A DNA stretch of 64,000 nt. Source: Ruminococcus sp. Marseille-P6503. Its GTDB lineage: Bacteria > Bacillota > Clostridia > Oscillospirales > Ruminococcaceae. The notes under the pieces are model-generated. The model was given only the letters and a program-made list of their open reading frames with translations. It had not been told where the DNA came from and did no database searches. The first letter of the stretch is position 1; each line of letters begins with the position of its first letter. The stretch covers positions 806,001-870,000 of the forward strand of contig NZ_UWPB01000002.1 in the NCBI RefSeq assembly GCF_900604945.1, given 5' to 3'. Positions 1 to 8,855 of the stretch are shown one piece after another. The translations under genes were made by a program, and so were the position numbers.

Positions 1-244
1 CGTAAAAATACAGCACAAACGTCTTGCCGCTTATATCCGCCGTAAGTCCTGTGACCTCAGCAGTTATGCTTTGCGAGATAGTGTCACCTGCAATAATGTC
101 TTTGTTTGCAGTGCTTGCCTGCGTCGTAATCTTAGCGATCCCGTCCGACAGCTCCGTTCCGTCCGCAAACTCCATCACCGCCCGGAACGTTCTGCTGTCA
201 GACATTATATAGTCCGCGACCTCCTGTGAAACGACCTGATACAT
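1..244 (-). CDS. phage protein, probably tail-associated (partial, C-terminus outside window)
   Basis: The reading frame starts at an ATG at 242-244 behind a strong AGGAGG and runs without a stop off the window edge. The visible 81 residues begin MYQVVSQEVADYIMSDSRTF and look like the N-terminus of a phage baseplate or tail-fibre-like structural protein. The call rests mainly on position: it is the next gene after the tape measure protein and a small tail protein, where distal-tail or receptor-binding proteins sit in siphoviruses. No specific family is recognised. Confidence 0.6.
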   Translation of the reverse strand, partial: MYQVVSQEVADYIMSDSRTFRAVMEFADGTELSDGIAKITTQASTANKDIIAGDTISQSITAEVTGLTADISGKTFVLYFY

Positions 245-296
245 TGCGCACCTCCTAAACCTCAACAACGCTGACAGTCATACCTGTAACGTTGCC

Positions 297-626
297 TTAG
301 TTATCCTTGTATGTGTGAATTGACGACGACGGCAGCGTAGAATAGCAATGCAGCGTTCTGCGCTGACCCGTATCGTCTGTAAAAGTGATATAAAAGAACG
401 GCTTGCCAAGCTGGGTAAACGCTGAGCGTATCAGCGAAACCTCCGCGTAAGTAAGCGTGTCCCATGATATTGAAAGCGTACCCTTTACCGCTCTGACGTC
501 GCCGACAAAATTACAGTCGCCGGATCGTCCCGCGTTTTCGCTCCAGATCGCTTCCGGCGTGTATGATATACCGTCCTGAGCCGGAGGCGGAAGCGTTACC
601 CCGTCAACTATTATGTTGTTGTTCAT
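297..626 (-). CDS. small phage tail protein
   Basis: 109 residues, directly downstream of the tape measure gene in the tail operon. The sequence has a mixed beta character with a central SISWDTLTYAEVSLIRSAF segment. It resembles small proteins that often follow tape measure genes in Firmicutes phages (DUF6711-like; from memory). It is probably a tail-tip or distal-tail adaptor component. A roughly 50-bp gap holding the next gene's ribosome site follows. The function is inferred from position only. Confidence 0.6.
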   Translation of the reverse strand: MNNNIIVDGVTLPPPAQDGISYTPEAIWSENAGRSGDCNFVGDVRAVKGTLSISWDTLTYAEVSLIRSAFTQLGKPFFYITFTDDTGQRRTLHCYSTLPSSSIHTYKDN

Positions 627-638
627 TATATCCCCTCC

Positions 639-3600
639 TTAGATTTTGAGCGGACATTCGCCGCTGCTTGACGTCATGTCGTTAATGTCGTCTATAAGCA
701 CCTCGGCAAGCTCCTTGCTTTTAATAACAAGCTTGAGTACAACAGGCTGCTTTGCGCCTGCTCCGTTTTCGCACATCGCTTCGCGTACTGCCTGCCTGAT
801 AGTCGATAAAGGAGAAACAACCTCGGTCTCGCGCTTGTTGTCGCCCAATACAGCCAGAAACTCGCCGTAATTGGCGGGCACGACCGTTCCGGCTGCCAAT
901 TTAGGTATCTGAGGTATATTAATATCTGACAAACCGCCGAACGGCTGCCAGTCAAGTATTTCAATATCCCGTATCCAGCCGATCGCGGCATTAATAGCTT
1001 CAAACGGCTTAGCGATAACCCAGTTGATACCGTCGATCAGCCCGTTTACAACGGTGAAAAACGTTTCCGAGATACCCTCTTTTATGCCGCTGAATATCTC
1101 TCCGCCTTTGCTGAATACGTTCTTAACTCCTTCCCAAGCTTTTGTGAAGATGTTTTTAAACCAGTCCGCAACGGAAGCGAACGGCTTCTTCACAGCTTCC
1201 CAAACGCTGCCGAAAAATTCGCTGACAGCAGAAAAAGCTGATTTTATGTTATCCCATGCTGTAGTGAAAACACCGCTGAACCAGCTTGCAACTGAAGAAA
1301 ACACGTTGCATATTCCGTCCCATATTCCTGTAAAAAAGTCTACTACCGCGCTCCATGCGTTCTTTATGCCTTCCCACGCTTTAGTAAAGAGATTCTTAAA
1401 CCATTCGCCGACAGCGGCAAAAACATTCTTTATACCTTCCCAAAGATCGCTGAAAAATTTTACTACAGTATCAAAGATACCTACGCACCAATCAAAAAAG
1501 CTGTACATAGTTTCTTTTATACATTCCCACATATCGATTGCAAATTGCTTAACAGTATCCCAGTTTTTGTACAATGCAACGCCAATTGCAATAAGCGCGC
1601 CAATTGCCAGAACGACCAATCCGATTGGTGAGGTTAAAAAATTAATTGCTGCAGCGAATGCTGTTGTGACTGCTGTTGCTATTGTACATACAGCATTCCA
1701 TGCGACAGTAGCTGCGGTCATTATACCTTGTGCCGCTGCATTTGCCAGTTTAGCAGCCTTGCTTGCAATCCAAGCAGCTGTTTCTTTTGCTAAATTTGCA
1801 ATGGTTGTTCCTATTGCAACGACAAAATCTTTTACATATAGAGCGATTATTTTTAGTGATTCAATTTTATCTGCTATTTTTGCAGTAGTAACTGCTGCAA
1901 TTGCAGATTTTAACTTATTCATTATACCAATCAAACCGCCTGCATTAATTATCCATTCCGCTATCGTTGTAATCTCCCAAACTGCAAAAAACGCTGCCAC
2001 TATGCCAGTGATTACTTGAAAAGCTGTTTGATTTTCTGAAATCCATGTTCCGATATCTGAAAGCACAGATGTTAGTTTTTCAAGAACAGATACTATGACT
2101 CCGCCTGTCCATTCCGCAACAGGTCTAAGAAAATTATCAAACAGCCATGATATTTGAGGTTGTATCGCATCAATTGCCGAATTTAATAAATCAACAGCAC
2201 TACTTAATAGTTTTAGAAATGCAGGTAAAACATCCTCAATCGTCCAGCTCGCCAACGGCAGCAGAACGTTGTCAAAGAACCATTCAAGACCTTCGCCAAC
2301 GTTGTCTGCAAACGGTTCTAACGCTTGCAGAAGCGTATCAAAAGAGGAAAGCAAAGGTTCAAAATCAATTGTACCTGACCAGTCTGATATCCTGTCTGTT
2401 ATGTTTTCAACATGACGTAAGATCGTATCGAAAATATCAGCAGAGTGCTGAATAATATCCGTGCCAAGATTGTCCGTCGTCCATGCTGTCTTCAGTCTGT
2501 CAGCAATATTGCCGACAGTAGTAAATATGTTTCTGAATATTTCCAGAATGTGACCGACGATTTTTTCGCCTGTACCGTTTGTCCAAACTGTTTTGAATGA
2601 ATCGCCTATTTCGCCAAGCAGACTTAAAATATTGTCAAAAGCGTTTTTTGCAGAATCGGTTACGGATTTTCCATGTGTGCTCCATGCGTTTTTGAGTGGT
2701 TTAAACAGCTCTGAAAAACTCTTTTTAACGCGTTTAAAAAAGCTTTCAAGCTTCTTTTCAGCACCGGAAGTATCTACATCTGCCGTCGCTGTTATTGTGT
2801 CACCTGACAAGCCGCTGTAATTTGCTGTTGAAGCGGATGAGGAGTTATCACTGTCGCCCAGCTTATTTATTTTATCAAATGAGGCTAGTGAGTTTTCATT
2901 AGCGTTAGCTGCCTCCTCTGCTGCCGCCGCCATATCTTCGTAGCTTGACGCTGCTTCTGAAGTTCCGTCGCCGAGCTCTTTACTGCTTGAAACAACGTCT
3001 GTTGTTATTCCGAAAACATTTGCGGCGCTTTTTGCAAGCGCGGTGATCTTTGTGAGAGCGCTGTTCAGATAGACTACAGCCGGCTGCAGCACAGCCTTAA
3101 GCAGATTACCGACTGCCACTTTCAACTCATTAAAATTAAAAGCCAGCCTTGAAAGCTGACCTGAGAAGCTGTTTGCCATCTTTGCAGCGTCACCGGTTTG
3201 AAAACGAGTCTCCGTCATAATTCCGTTGACTTCCGCCTGTATTTTCTGCTGCTGAGTAAGCTTAGCGGCTGTCGTACCTATTGACTTAGCATAATCGTCC
3301 CACATTTTTGCAACGTTTTTAGTTACGCCGGCATTGTCAACCAATATAGAGTTTTCGTTTTTTAAGCCCTCAGTCGCAGTCTGAACAGCCTCGCCCATGC
3401 TGTATGAAGCTTGTCTGCCGTAAGCCGATGAATCTTTAAGCGCAGTCAGAACCTGTTGTATCTGACTGTCATCGTAGCCTCGTGCCGCAAGATTCTTGTA
3501 AGCCGTTACGGCGTTTTGCAAAGGTATAAGACCATCTGATACATAATCCTGTATCCAAGCCTTCGCGTTTGAAAAACTGCGTCCCTGACCGTCCATAATG

Positions 3601-3824
3601 CTCTGCAGCCCCTGCCAAGCGTTTGAGGTCTGATTTGCAGCCGTTACGGACGCCTTGCCGAACGCGACTATCTGAGAAACAGAAAATGCAATGCCGATTG
3701 CCGCTCCGAGCTTTGCTACAATATTTTTTAAGCTTGTTAGCTGATTGCTCAGACTGCTTACGTCCTTGCTGAATCCTTTTGTATCTATTTTTGTGTCAAA
3801 GTTGAGCCGTCCGTCTACAGCCAT
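639..3824 (-). CDS. phage tail tape measure protein
   Basis: 1061 residues, the longest phage gene here. It sets tail length and is threaded through the tail tube. The N-terminus (about 1-300) is alpha-helical, with the substrate-like ITAAN/GQLSRLAFNFNELK segments usual in tape measure proteins. Hydrophobic segments lie near 600-640 and 730-750. From about 750 to 925 there are degenerate tandem repeats with regularly spaced tryptophans, of the type FxxxWEGIKNxFSxVxxWF, which is a tape-measure hallmark. The ATG follows AAGGAGG. It sits downstream of the two tail-chaperone-like genes, as expected. The start and family are secure; no lytic domain is visible. Confidence 0.93.
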   Translation of the reverse strand: MAVDGRLNFDTKIDTKGFSKDVSSLSNQLTSLKNIVAKLGAAIGIAFSVSQIVAFGKASVTAANQTSNAWQGLQSIMDGQGRSFSNAKAWIQDYVSDGLIPLQNAVTAYKNLAARGYDDSQIQQVLTALKDSSAYGRQASYSMGEAVQTATEGLKNENSILVDNAGVTKNVAKMWDDYAKSIGTTAAKLTQQQKIQAEVNGIMTETRFQTGDAAKMANSFSGQLSRLAFNFNELKVAVGNLLKAVLQPAVVYLNSALTKITALAKSAANVFGITTDVVSSSKELGDGTSEAASSYEDMAAAAEEAANANENSLASFDKINKLGDSDNSSSASTANYSGLSGDTITATADVDTSGAEKKLESFFKRVKKSFSELFKPLKNAWSTHGKSVTDSAKNAFDNILSLLGEIGDSFKTVWTNGTGEKIVGHILEIFRNIFTTVGNIADRLKTAWTTDNLGTDIIQHSADIFDTILRHVENITDRISDWSGTIDFEPLLSSFDTLLQALEPFADNVGEGLEWFFDNVLLPLASWTIEDVLPAFLKLLSSAVDLLNSAIDAIQPQISWLFDNFLRPVAEWTGGVIVSVLEKLTSVLSDIGTWISENQTAFQVITGIVAAFFAVWEITTIAEWIINAGGLIGIMNKLKSAIAAVTTAKIADKIESLKIIALYVKDFVVAIGTTIANLAKETAAWIASKAAKLANAAAQGIMTAATVAWNAVCTIATAVTTAFAAAINFLTSPIGLVVLAIGALIAIGVALYKNWDTVKQFAIDMWECIKETMYSFFDWCVGIFDTVVKFFSDLWEGIKNVFAAVGEWFKNLFTKAWEGIKNAWSAVVDFFTGIWDGICNVFSSVASWFSGVFTTAWDNIKSAFSAVSEFFGSVWEAVKKPFASVADWFKNIFTKAWEGVKNVFSKGGEIFSGIKEGISETFFTVVNGLIDGINWVIAKPFEAINAAIGWIRDIEILDWQPFGGLSDINIPQIPKLAAGTVVPANYGEFLAVLGDNKRETEVVSPLSTIRQAVREAMCENGAGAKQPVVLKLVIKSKELAEVLIDDINDMTSSSGECPLKI

Positions 3825-3852
3825 TGCCCCACCTCCTTTTTGCTAAGAATAA

Positions 3853-4407
3853 CTATAATAGTGAATTTACAAAATCAATTTCAGCCTGTTCTTCAGAGCT
3901 AAGTTTGTGCTTAATGTCAATCAGCTCTCTATGCTCACGGTAAATTGACTGTTCATATTTGTCTAATGCCTTGCCTTTAGCTTTTTTACTGCGTATAGAC
4001 AAAACGGTAGACAGAAGTCCTTCGCCGGTTTCACTGAAATATCCGAGAAAAGTCCACCAGTGCAGATATCTGATTGCTCTGACCTCAAAGCCGGCAACTC
4101 GGTTGACTGCCGGAAAGATTATCTTTTCGTCCTGCGTCCAGTCGATTATTTTTGCATTTACTGATTTTTTAGATATATCTCCGCCGTCCAAAAACCATAT
4201 AGCACGTTCAAGAGCGGTCGAATAATCCTTGCGCTTGAGCATATCAAAATCAGTATATAAGCAGTTCAGGCAAGTCATATGCTTTTCTTCGACTGTAAGT
4301 TCATCATCGTCGTATGCTTGAAAAATAAGCAAGGCTATTCGGTAATCGGAGTTGATTTTATAGCTGAAGCCGTTGACCTCCAGTGCTTCAGGAAGCTGTC
4401 CGATCAT
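3853..4407 (-). CDS. Gp15-family phage tail assembly protein
   Basis: 184 residues opening MIGQLPEALEVNGFSYKIN, which matches the bacteriophage Gp15 family as I remember it. The start overlaps the stop of the upstream gene in an ATGA, so translation is probably coupled. Gene pairs in this position, between the major tail protein and the tape measure, usually encode tail assembly chaperones. In many phages the second product is made by a programmed frameshift. Here I see no canonical slippery heptamer at the junction, and the second gene has its own ATG. Confidence 0.75.
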   Translation of the reverse strand: MIGQLPEALEVNGFSYKINSDYRIALLIFQAYDDDELTVEEKHMTCLNCLYTDFDMLKRKDYSTALERAIWFLDGGDISKKSVNAKIIDWTQDEKIIFPAVNRVAGFEVRAIRYLHWWTFLGYFSETGEGLLSTVLSIRSKKAKGKALDKYEQSIYREHRELIDIKHKLSSEEQAEIDFVNSLL

Positions 4408-5000
4408 TTTAACGCTCCGTTATCTCGCAGATAATCCATCAGTTTGATCTGATCAGACGTGAGCTCGGACAGATCAATTCCTTTAGCAGGCGGATTCGGA
4501 GTATTCGACGTGATCTGCGAGGTAATATTTTTAGCCTCATGAGTGTATTTGCTTATTTTTTCCTTAGATTTATCGGCTTCTTTTTTTGTTTCGCAGTCTA
4601 TGTAAGCAACAATTGAGTCGATAAAATTTAAAAATATCGGCTGACCTCCCGCAAGGGACAGACAGCTGTCGCTGCCGAATACCACAGACGATATATCATA
4701 GCCAAACAGATCGTCAATAAGCTCTCTAACCGCATTCTCAAGCTTATTAACATTTTCGGCAGCTTCGCGTATTTTCTCAAAATCCGGATTGTTCTTGTCA
4801 ATGTCCTTAACCTTTGAAACAGCATCCAGATCAATATCGCCGTACTTGGCTTTTAAATTGTCCACAAGCTTATCAAAGTCTGCAAGACGCTTTAAAAATC
4901 CCATGTCGGCAGGATTTATCCTGATGATCCTGTCAGGATCGCCGTTGATTTCAAGTTCTTTATAGCCGTCGTCAAAAGACAGCGCAATTCTTTCCGCCAT
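4404..5000 (-). CDS. putative tail assembly chaperone
   Basis: 198 residues, acidic and helical (EKIREAAENVNKLENAVREL). It lies between the major tail protein and the Gp15-like gene, the usual place for the first tail assembly chaperone. The next gene starts inside its stop codon (ATGA at 4404-4407). The role would be to bind and coat the tape measure before the tail tube polymerises. Family assignment (DUF6673-like) is from memory and uncertain; position supports the role. Confidence 0.65.
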   Translation of the reverse strand: MAERIALSFDDGYKELEINGDPDRIIRINPADMGFLKRLADFDKLVDNLKAKYGDIDLDAVSKVKDIDKNNPDFEKIREAAENVNKLENAVRELIDDLFGYDISSVVFGSDSCLSLAGGQPIFLNFIDSIVAYIDCETKKEADKSKEKISKYTHEAKNITSQITSNTPNPPAKGIDLSELTSDQIKLMDYLRDNGALK

Positions 5001-5051
5001 AAAATCAGCTCCTTAAATAAATATAATTAAAGGGCGGATTAACCGCCCTCG

Positions 5052-5552
5052 TTATCCTTTTGCATCTGCAGTGAATGTCGGTACTTTGTTTGCAATTGTT
5101 ACCGTTCCCTTGACGCGGTTTCCGCATGGTGTAACAGTAAACGGAATATTTACTCCGCCCTGCGGACCGCCGTAAGCTGTCGGTTTTACAATGCAGTCTT
5201 CCGTCCACGCGTCGTATGCTCCGCTGGTCTTGTCGATTAATATCTCAAGAAGCGTTGTCTTGCAATCATCGCCGGTTAGACGATTCATTGCAATATCTTT
5301 GATCTTTGTGTAAATACTGTCGCCGACGTTTGCGTAGTATGTTTCTACTGACAGCGACGGCTCGTAGCCTTCGTCGTTTACAGACGTTTCATCAAGTATA
5401 TTTTTAACTGTAGTTGTCGATGGGTTAAGCTCCATCGACATATCTTCGATATCCTTACCGATAATGAACCAGCTCGGCGTTTCACCGCCGAAGGTGCTGT
5501 CTATGCAGTGTATTAAATGACTGCGCTTTAGTTTTGTGATTGTCTCTGACAT
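5052..5552 (-). CDS. major tail tube protein
   Basis: 166 residues with the beta-rich, Gly/Thr-rich composition of tail tube subunits. A segment near the N-terminus reads WFIIGKDIEDMSMELNPST, followed by VKNILDETSVNDEGYEPSLS. This pattern, in which the protein states its construct and a step in the fold, is common in Firmicutes major tail proteins. It lies between the tail terminator candidate and the tail chaperones, the expected order. The start codon overlaps the stop of the upstream gene by one base. Confidence 0.8.
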   Translation of the reverse strand: MSETITKLKRSHLIHCIDSTFGGETPSWFIIGKDIEDMSMELNPSTTTVKNILDETSVNDEGYEPSLSVETYYANVGDSIYTKIKDIAMNRLTGDDCKTTLLEILIDKTSGAYDAWTEDCIVKPTAYGGPQGGVNIPFTVTPCGNRVKGTVTIANKVPTFTADAKG

Positions 5553-5983
5553 TAAAATCCCTCTCTTTCAAAAATCAAATGAATTTGTATCTGATAGACT
5601 CCCCGATCTCCGTCGTCGTCCAATGAAAGCAGTATCCCGTTGTCGGCGGTTATCCGCACAGGCTTTCCTTTAGAGATTGCAGGATATATATCATTGCGAT
5701 TGTTGTCATTGATCCAGAAGATAAACTGTTCAGTAAATGCAGACGCGTTTAACCGCGACAGGTCGTCAGCAGTGTATTCCCGCGATTGTAATATTGCGTT
5801 GTACTGCCATATTTGATTGCCCAATATGTCTTCTGAGTTTAATATCAGACCTGATGTTTGTATACTGTAGCTTATCGGTTCATCGTCAACCTGATCTATG
5901 TGCAATACGTCTATATCCGCAATAAACGGACATTTTTCAATGTATTTTCTCATCGCCTCCAGCAGACTATTTTGATCCTGCAA
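5552..5983 (-). CDS. tail terminator / tail completion-like protein
   Basis: 143 residues. It precedes the major tail gene and follows the small capsid/connector genes, where the tail terminator (neck) protein is encoded. The C-terminal part RGVYQIQIHLIFEREGF resembles the conserved end of Firmicutes 'minor capsid component' neck proteins. It overlaps the upstream gene by 17 bp, typical of this tightly packed operon. Function is inferred from gene order and weak similarity. Confidence 0.65.
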   Translation of the reverse strand: MQDQNSLLEAMRKYIEKCPFIADIDVLHIDQVDDEPISYSIQTSGLILNSEDILGNQIWQYNAILQSREYTADDLSRLNASAFTEQFIFWINDNNRNDIYPAISKGKPVRITADNGILLSLDDDGDRGVYQIQIHLIFEREGF

Positions 5984-6338
5984 TTTTTTTCACTCCTCTC
6001 AGAATACCCGGAAGATGATCCGGCTTCATGCGTTCAAACCAAAGCCGACCGCGTTTGCCTCCGCGTTTCAGACCTTCGTTCCCTCTGCCGGCATTTTCAT
6101 AATAATTCTTTCGTGCGTATGGCGTGTCGTAATGCACCCTTCCCGAACCGATCACGGTTGATGTCGTTCCCGACTCTTTAAGCCTGCCGGTCATCATAGG
6201 TACATAACTGTCGCAACAGCGCAGCACCTCGCTGTCAATGTATTTCTGAACCTTGCCGCCCTTTTGAAGACATCTTCTCGCCAAAAGCTCATTTTCCGGC
6301 GAAACTTTAAAAGTAAGCTTTATTCCGTATTTGCTCAT
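5967..6338 (-). CDS. minor capsid / HK97 gp10-like head-tail protein
   Basis: 123 residues, basic. It has the motif arrangement of the Firmicutes 'minor capsid protein 2' group: PMMTGRLKESG in the middle, then YDTPYARKNYYE and a C-terminal RGKRGRLWFERMK-type segment. Such proteins take part in joining head and tail. Its start overlaps the upstream stop in an ATGA (6335-6338). The family match is by eye, but the motifs are distinctive. Confidence 0.75.
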   Translation of the reverse strand: MSKYGIKLTFKVSPENELLARRCLQKGGKVQKYIDSEVLRCCDSYVPMMTGRLKESGTTSTVIGSGRVHYDTPYARKNYYENAGRGNEGLKRGGKRGRLWFERMKPDHLPGILRGVKKIAGSK

Positions 6339-6658
6339 CGCGCTGTCACCTCGGTGTGTCTTAACAAGCCGCTGCCGTAATCTTTTCGCGAAACGGTGCT
6401 TACCTTTAGCGGCTTTACTTTTTTAAGCAGTTCAGTTATTGAATCAGTTACTTCAAAATCTATCGTACCTTTCGCAATATAATCAGATTTGTCAATCTCA
6501 GCCGACAGCGGCAAATGCACCATTGCCGTATCAACGTCGGTTTTTCCTGTCTTGGTTATATTCTGAGCCTCTGTGTCCTGCCACCAGCAGCGATAGCAGC
6601 TTACAATGTATCCTTCGTCCGTATTGTGCCACACAGTGCATTTAGCGTTATATTTCAT
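6335..6658 (-). CDS. putative minor capsid protein (head-tail joining)
   Basis: 107 residues from the ATG at 6658, which overlaps the upstream TGA (TGATG). A GTG three codons earlier is possible but the ATG fits coupled translation better. The protein begins MKYNAKCTVWHNTDEGYIVSC and resembles the small 'minor capsid' proteins found between the connector and the gp10-like gene in Clostridium and Ruminococcus phages. Role in head-tail joining is inferred from context. Confidence 0.65.
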   Translation of the reverse strand: MKYNAKCTVWHNTDEGYIVSCYRCWWQDTEAQNITKTGKTDVDTAMVHLPLSAEIDKSDYIAKGTIDFEVTDSITELLKKVKPLKVSTVSRKDYGSGLLRHTEVTAR

Positions 6659-6981
6659 CAGCACCACCCCACTTGCGGCAGATACGCCGACGCGGCGTCG
6701 GCAAGCCTGCTGCTCAGACTGTCACCGGAAGAGGAGTATGTAACAGAGTAGTCCCCAACTTTTTCGGAAGATATATTACGCTCAGGCTCAGCTTTGTAAT
6801 ACACCTCGGCGACCGCGCAGCAGGCTTTTGACAGCGTGTACGCGTCAGACGCGTTATTGCCGTACCGGGTTATAAGGTAGTCGGTTGCCCGCTGCGCGTA
6901 ATAATCAAAGTCCTCGTCAGGGATAAGCTTGCCGCAAAAGTCTGACTTGTAAAACTCTGCGTCTGCGTATGCCATTGACAT
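6658..6981 (-). CDS. head-tail connector protein (gp6-like)
   Basis: 107 residues, helical, rich in aromatic and alanine residues (DYYAQRATDYLITRYG). The pattern and position directly after the capsid gene fit the gp6-like adaptor that docks on the portal ring. The ATG follows GGAGGTGTAAGCT. The gene ends in a TGA overlapping the next ATG. Confidence is moderate; family is judged by eye. Confidence 0.68.
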   Translation of the reverse strand: MSMAYADAEFYKSDFCGKLIPDEDFDYYAQRATDYLITRYGNNASDAYTLSKACCAVAEVYYKAEPERNISSEKVGDYSVTYSSSGDSLSSRLADAASAYLPQVGWC

Positions 6982-6984
6982 AGC

Positions 6985-7176
6985 TTACACCTCCAAATTG
7001 CTTAAAACGGTTAGTATAGCCTGTATAATCTCGTCTTTTTTGACTGCTTTCCCGAGATCGATCTTATACTCCGCCGCAAGCTGCTTAAGCTGAGGTACAG
7101 TCATATCTTCAAGGCGACAAACACTGGGGGTATCATTCGGGGCAGTTTCAAATTTCAATCCTACTGTTTTTGCCAT
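6985..7176 (-). CDS. small phage protein with Rho-N/SAP-like helical motif
   Basis: 63 residues. Residues about 22-60 read EDMTVPQLKQLAAEYKIDL... and follow the pattern of the Rho N-terminal/SAP-like helix-extended-helix fold (MTVxxLKxLAxExxIxxxxxxKKxxIIxAI). Small proteins of this type commonly sit between capsid and connector genes in Firmicutes phages. Their role is unknown; a capsid accessory or DNA-contact role is possible. Confidence 0.65.
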   Translation of the reverse strand: MAKTVGLKFETAPNDTPSVCRLEDMTVPQLKQLAAEYKIDLGKAVKKDEIIQAILTVLSNLEV

Positions 7177-7188
7177 ATTGATACCTCC

Positions 7189-8064
7189 TCAAGCTTTGTG
7201 ATGCAGATAAATACCCGCTGCCTTATTTTCATAGACATCAGCCAGACCGTAAGCGCGGAAGAAGAACATCCAGCTGTCGTCCGTCTGGTTTTCTTCCGGC
7301 GAAACCACTTTGTTTACGGTATGCTTAGGATACTGTATAACGGCAGATTTCTGAATGATCATAAAATTAATATCCTTGCCTGCGGTTGCCTTGGAATATC
7401 CACCTGATTCCTCTCCTTCTGTCGTACCGTCTGCTAAGTCGATCGCATTGTAAAAACGTGTCTGAGGCACTTTTACAATGCTTGCGAAGCTGTCGATAAC
7501 CGCTTTTGACTTTGTTGTATCTACATTGAGCACAAGATTATACAGCGTCGGAGTAATAAACAGTATACGGTTTTCGGCAGCAATCTCGTCCTCGTCCATC
7601 GTATTTTGCGCTGTAACCAAAGCTGACAGTACGTCGTTGCCGCTGCTAAGAGTCGCTCCCGCCGAAACCTTTGATATACCTGTAGCACCGGCATATGTTG
7701 CAAAACGAAACGCGTCCAGTTCAGGAGCTGTCTTAGTGCGGATAAACTCGCTTGATAACTTACCAAACGCAAGACCGGCAGACTCGGCGTTGTCCATATT
7801 ATCAACGCTAAATTTACGACCTCTGTCGTAGTTAAACTTTACCGTTTCGTTTGTGAGCGTGACATCTCCCTTGACGTATCCGCTTGATCGGCTGTAATCG
7901 GCAAGCCCGTCCATGCTTATTTTTGGTATAATTATCTCATTGGCGTTTGAACCCTGCTTAACCAGCGTACTGTCGCCGTCAAGTACGTTAGTGCAGGACG
8001 CTTGCTTGTATACCTCGTCAAGCAGATCAATGTAAGCTTTAAATAATGTAATTGAATTTGCCAT
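7189..8064 (-). CDS. major capsid protein
   Basis: 291 residues, the main shell subunit, most likely with the HK97 fold. It begins MANSITLFKAYIDLLDEVYK and has the long extended segment NEIIIPKISMDGLADYSRS followed by the helical spine region KLSSEFIRTKTAPELDAFRF and an A-domain-like C-terminus. It follows a scaffold gene by 2 bp, the standard arrangement. No N-terminal prohead protease target is evident; the scaffold is separate. Confidence 0.85.
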   Translation of the reverse strand: MANSITLFKAYIDLLDEVYKQASCTNVLDGDSTLVKQGSNANEIIIPKISMDGLADYSRSSGYVKGDVTLTNETVKFNYDRGRKFSVDNMDNAESAGLAFGKLSSEFIRTKTAPELDAFRFATYAGATGISKVSAGATLSSGNDVLSALVTAQNTMDEDEIAAENRILFITPTLYNLVLNVDTTKSKAVIDSFASIVKVPQTRFYNAIDLADGTTEGEESGGYSKATAGKDINFMIIQKSAVIQYPKHTVNKVVSPEENQTDDSWMFFFRAYGLADVYENKAAGIYLHHKA

Positions 8065-8066
8065 AA

Positions 8067-8615
8067 TTACTTACCTCCATTTTCCGCAGACAGACCCATA
8101 ACGGCTCTTGCCTGATCTATTGATATTGATTTGGTGTCCTCGCCGTGTTTAATGGCAGTATCGATGTACGCTCCTCCGTCGCCCGAAGCGTCTTCAAACA
8201 AAAATGCTTTATCGTTTTTGATCCTGCCCAGCTGCTCATCCAGCCCTATAAGCTTGCCGCTGTCGTCCAGCTTAAGCATATTGACGTCGATCTGAGACTT
8301 GACGATATCAACGTCTCTCGCTTTCGCACCGACCAAAGCAAGCTCCAGAGCTTTGTCCATCTTCAGAGCGGCAATATCGGCATTATACTTTGACTCCCAG
8401 TCTGCAGCAGACTTTTTGAGACCGTCAAGATCTACCCCGTCAAACGCTTTTACCTTTTCTGTAAGCTCGGTTACAGATTTTTTTGCCGTTTCAAGCTGTG
8501 TGTTCGCCTCCGCTGTTTTCTGCTGCTCCGCAGTCAGCTCCGCTGTGTGCTGTTCAAGCACCTTGTCTGCCAGCTCGTCTGTAAGACCGAGCTTTACAAG
8601 TTCGTCTTTTGTCAT
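8067..8615 (-). CDS. phage scaffolding protein (GP20-like)
   Basis: 182 residues with a long coiled-coil region (about 25-85, with TAEANTQLETAKKSVTELTEK) and a C-terminal segment with conserved aspartates. This is the pattern of the Firmicutes phage GP20/DUF4355 scaffold family. It is encoded directly before the capsid gene. Such proteins direct procapsid assembly and are lost on maturation. It is the first gene after the hairpin at 8648-8673. Confidence 0.82.
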   Translation of the reverse strand: MTKDELVKLGLTDELADKVLEQHTAELTAEQQKTAEANTQLETAKKSVTELTEKVKAFDGVDLDGLKKSAADWESKYNADIAALKMDKALELALVGAKARDVDIVKSQIDVNMLKLDDSGKLIGLDEQLGRIKNDKAFLFEDASGDGGAYIDTAIKHGEDTKSISIDQARAVMGLSAENGGK

Positions 8616-8647
8616 GATTTCTACCTCCTAAAAATTTTTGAGTATAA

Positions 8648-8673
8648 TAAAAACGCCCTTTAAAGAGCGTTTT
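8648..8673 (-). terminator. hairpin terminator between accessory genes and scaffold gene
   Basis: On the minus strand a 12-bp self-complementary arm pair (AAAACGCTCTTT / AAAGGGCGTTTT, one G-U pair) is followed by a short T/A-rich tail. It lies just upstream of the scaffold gene, so it could reduce read-through inside the late operon. The T run is short, so it is probably a weak terminator or a processing site. Confidence 0.45.
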
Positions 8674-8692
8674 ATTAACGTTAAAATAGTGT

Positions 8693-8854
8693 TTAATTAA
8701 TAGTGTCTTTGTACCGCTTTATGTCTTTTTTGCACTTCAGTTCAAATATACTTAAAGCAAATTTAAGCGCTAAAAGCGTCCAAGCCGCTATATAGCAGCC
8801 ACTTGGAACCTGTCCCGTATCGAGTGCATAGAGCAGTATAATAGTTGATGCCAT
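8693..8854 (-). CDS. small membrane protein in phage head operon
   Basis: 53 residues. The ATG at 8854 follows TTAGGAGGTTAAT, a strong ribosome site. The sequence runs MASTIILLYALDTGQVPSGC, then one probable membrane segment (about 20-36, AAWTLLALKFALSIF) and a basic tail KCKKDIKRYK. The 1-bp gap to the upstream gene suggests coupling. Function is unknown. A holin-like role is possible but unsupported, as no lysin lies beside it. Confidence 0.6.
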   Translation of the reverse strand: MASTIILLYALDTGQVPSGCYIAAWTLLALKFALSIFELKCKKDIKRYKDTIN

Positions 8855-8855
8855 A

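Noticed and set aside
1024-2019. Long plus-strand reading frame (331 codons) over the tape measure gene
   Set aside because: It is antisense to a well-supported tape measure protein; its Ile/Thr/Pro-rich product reflects the repeats on the other strand and it has no ribosome site.
4395-4415. Programmed frameshift between the two tail chaperone genes
   Set aside because: The junction has GCGTTAAAATGA with no canonical slippery heptamer, and the second gene has its own ATG overlapping the stop.
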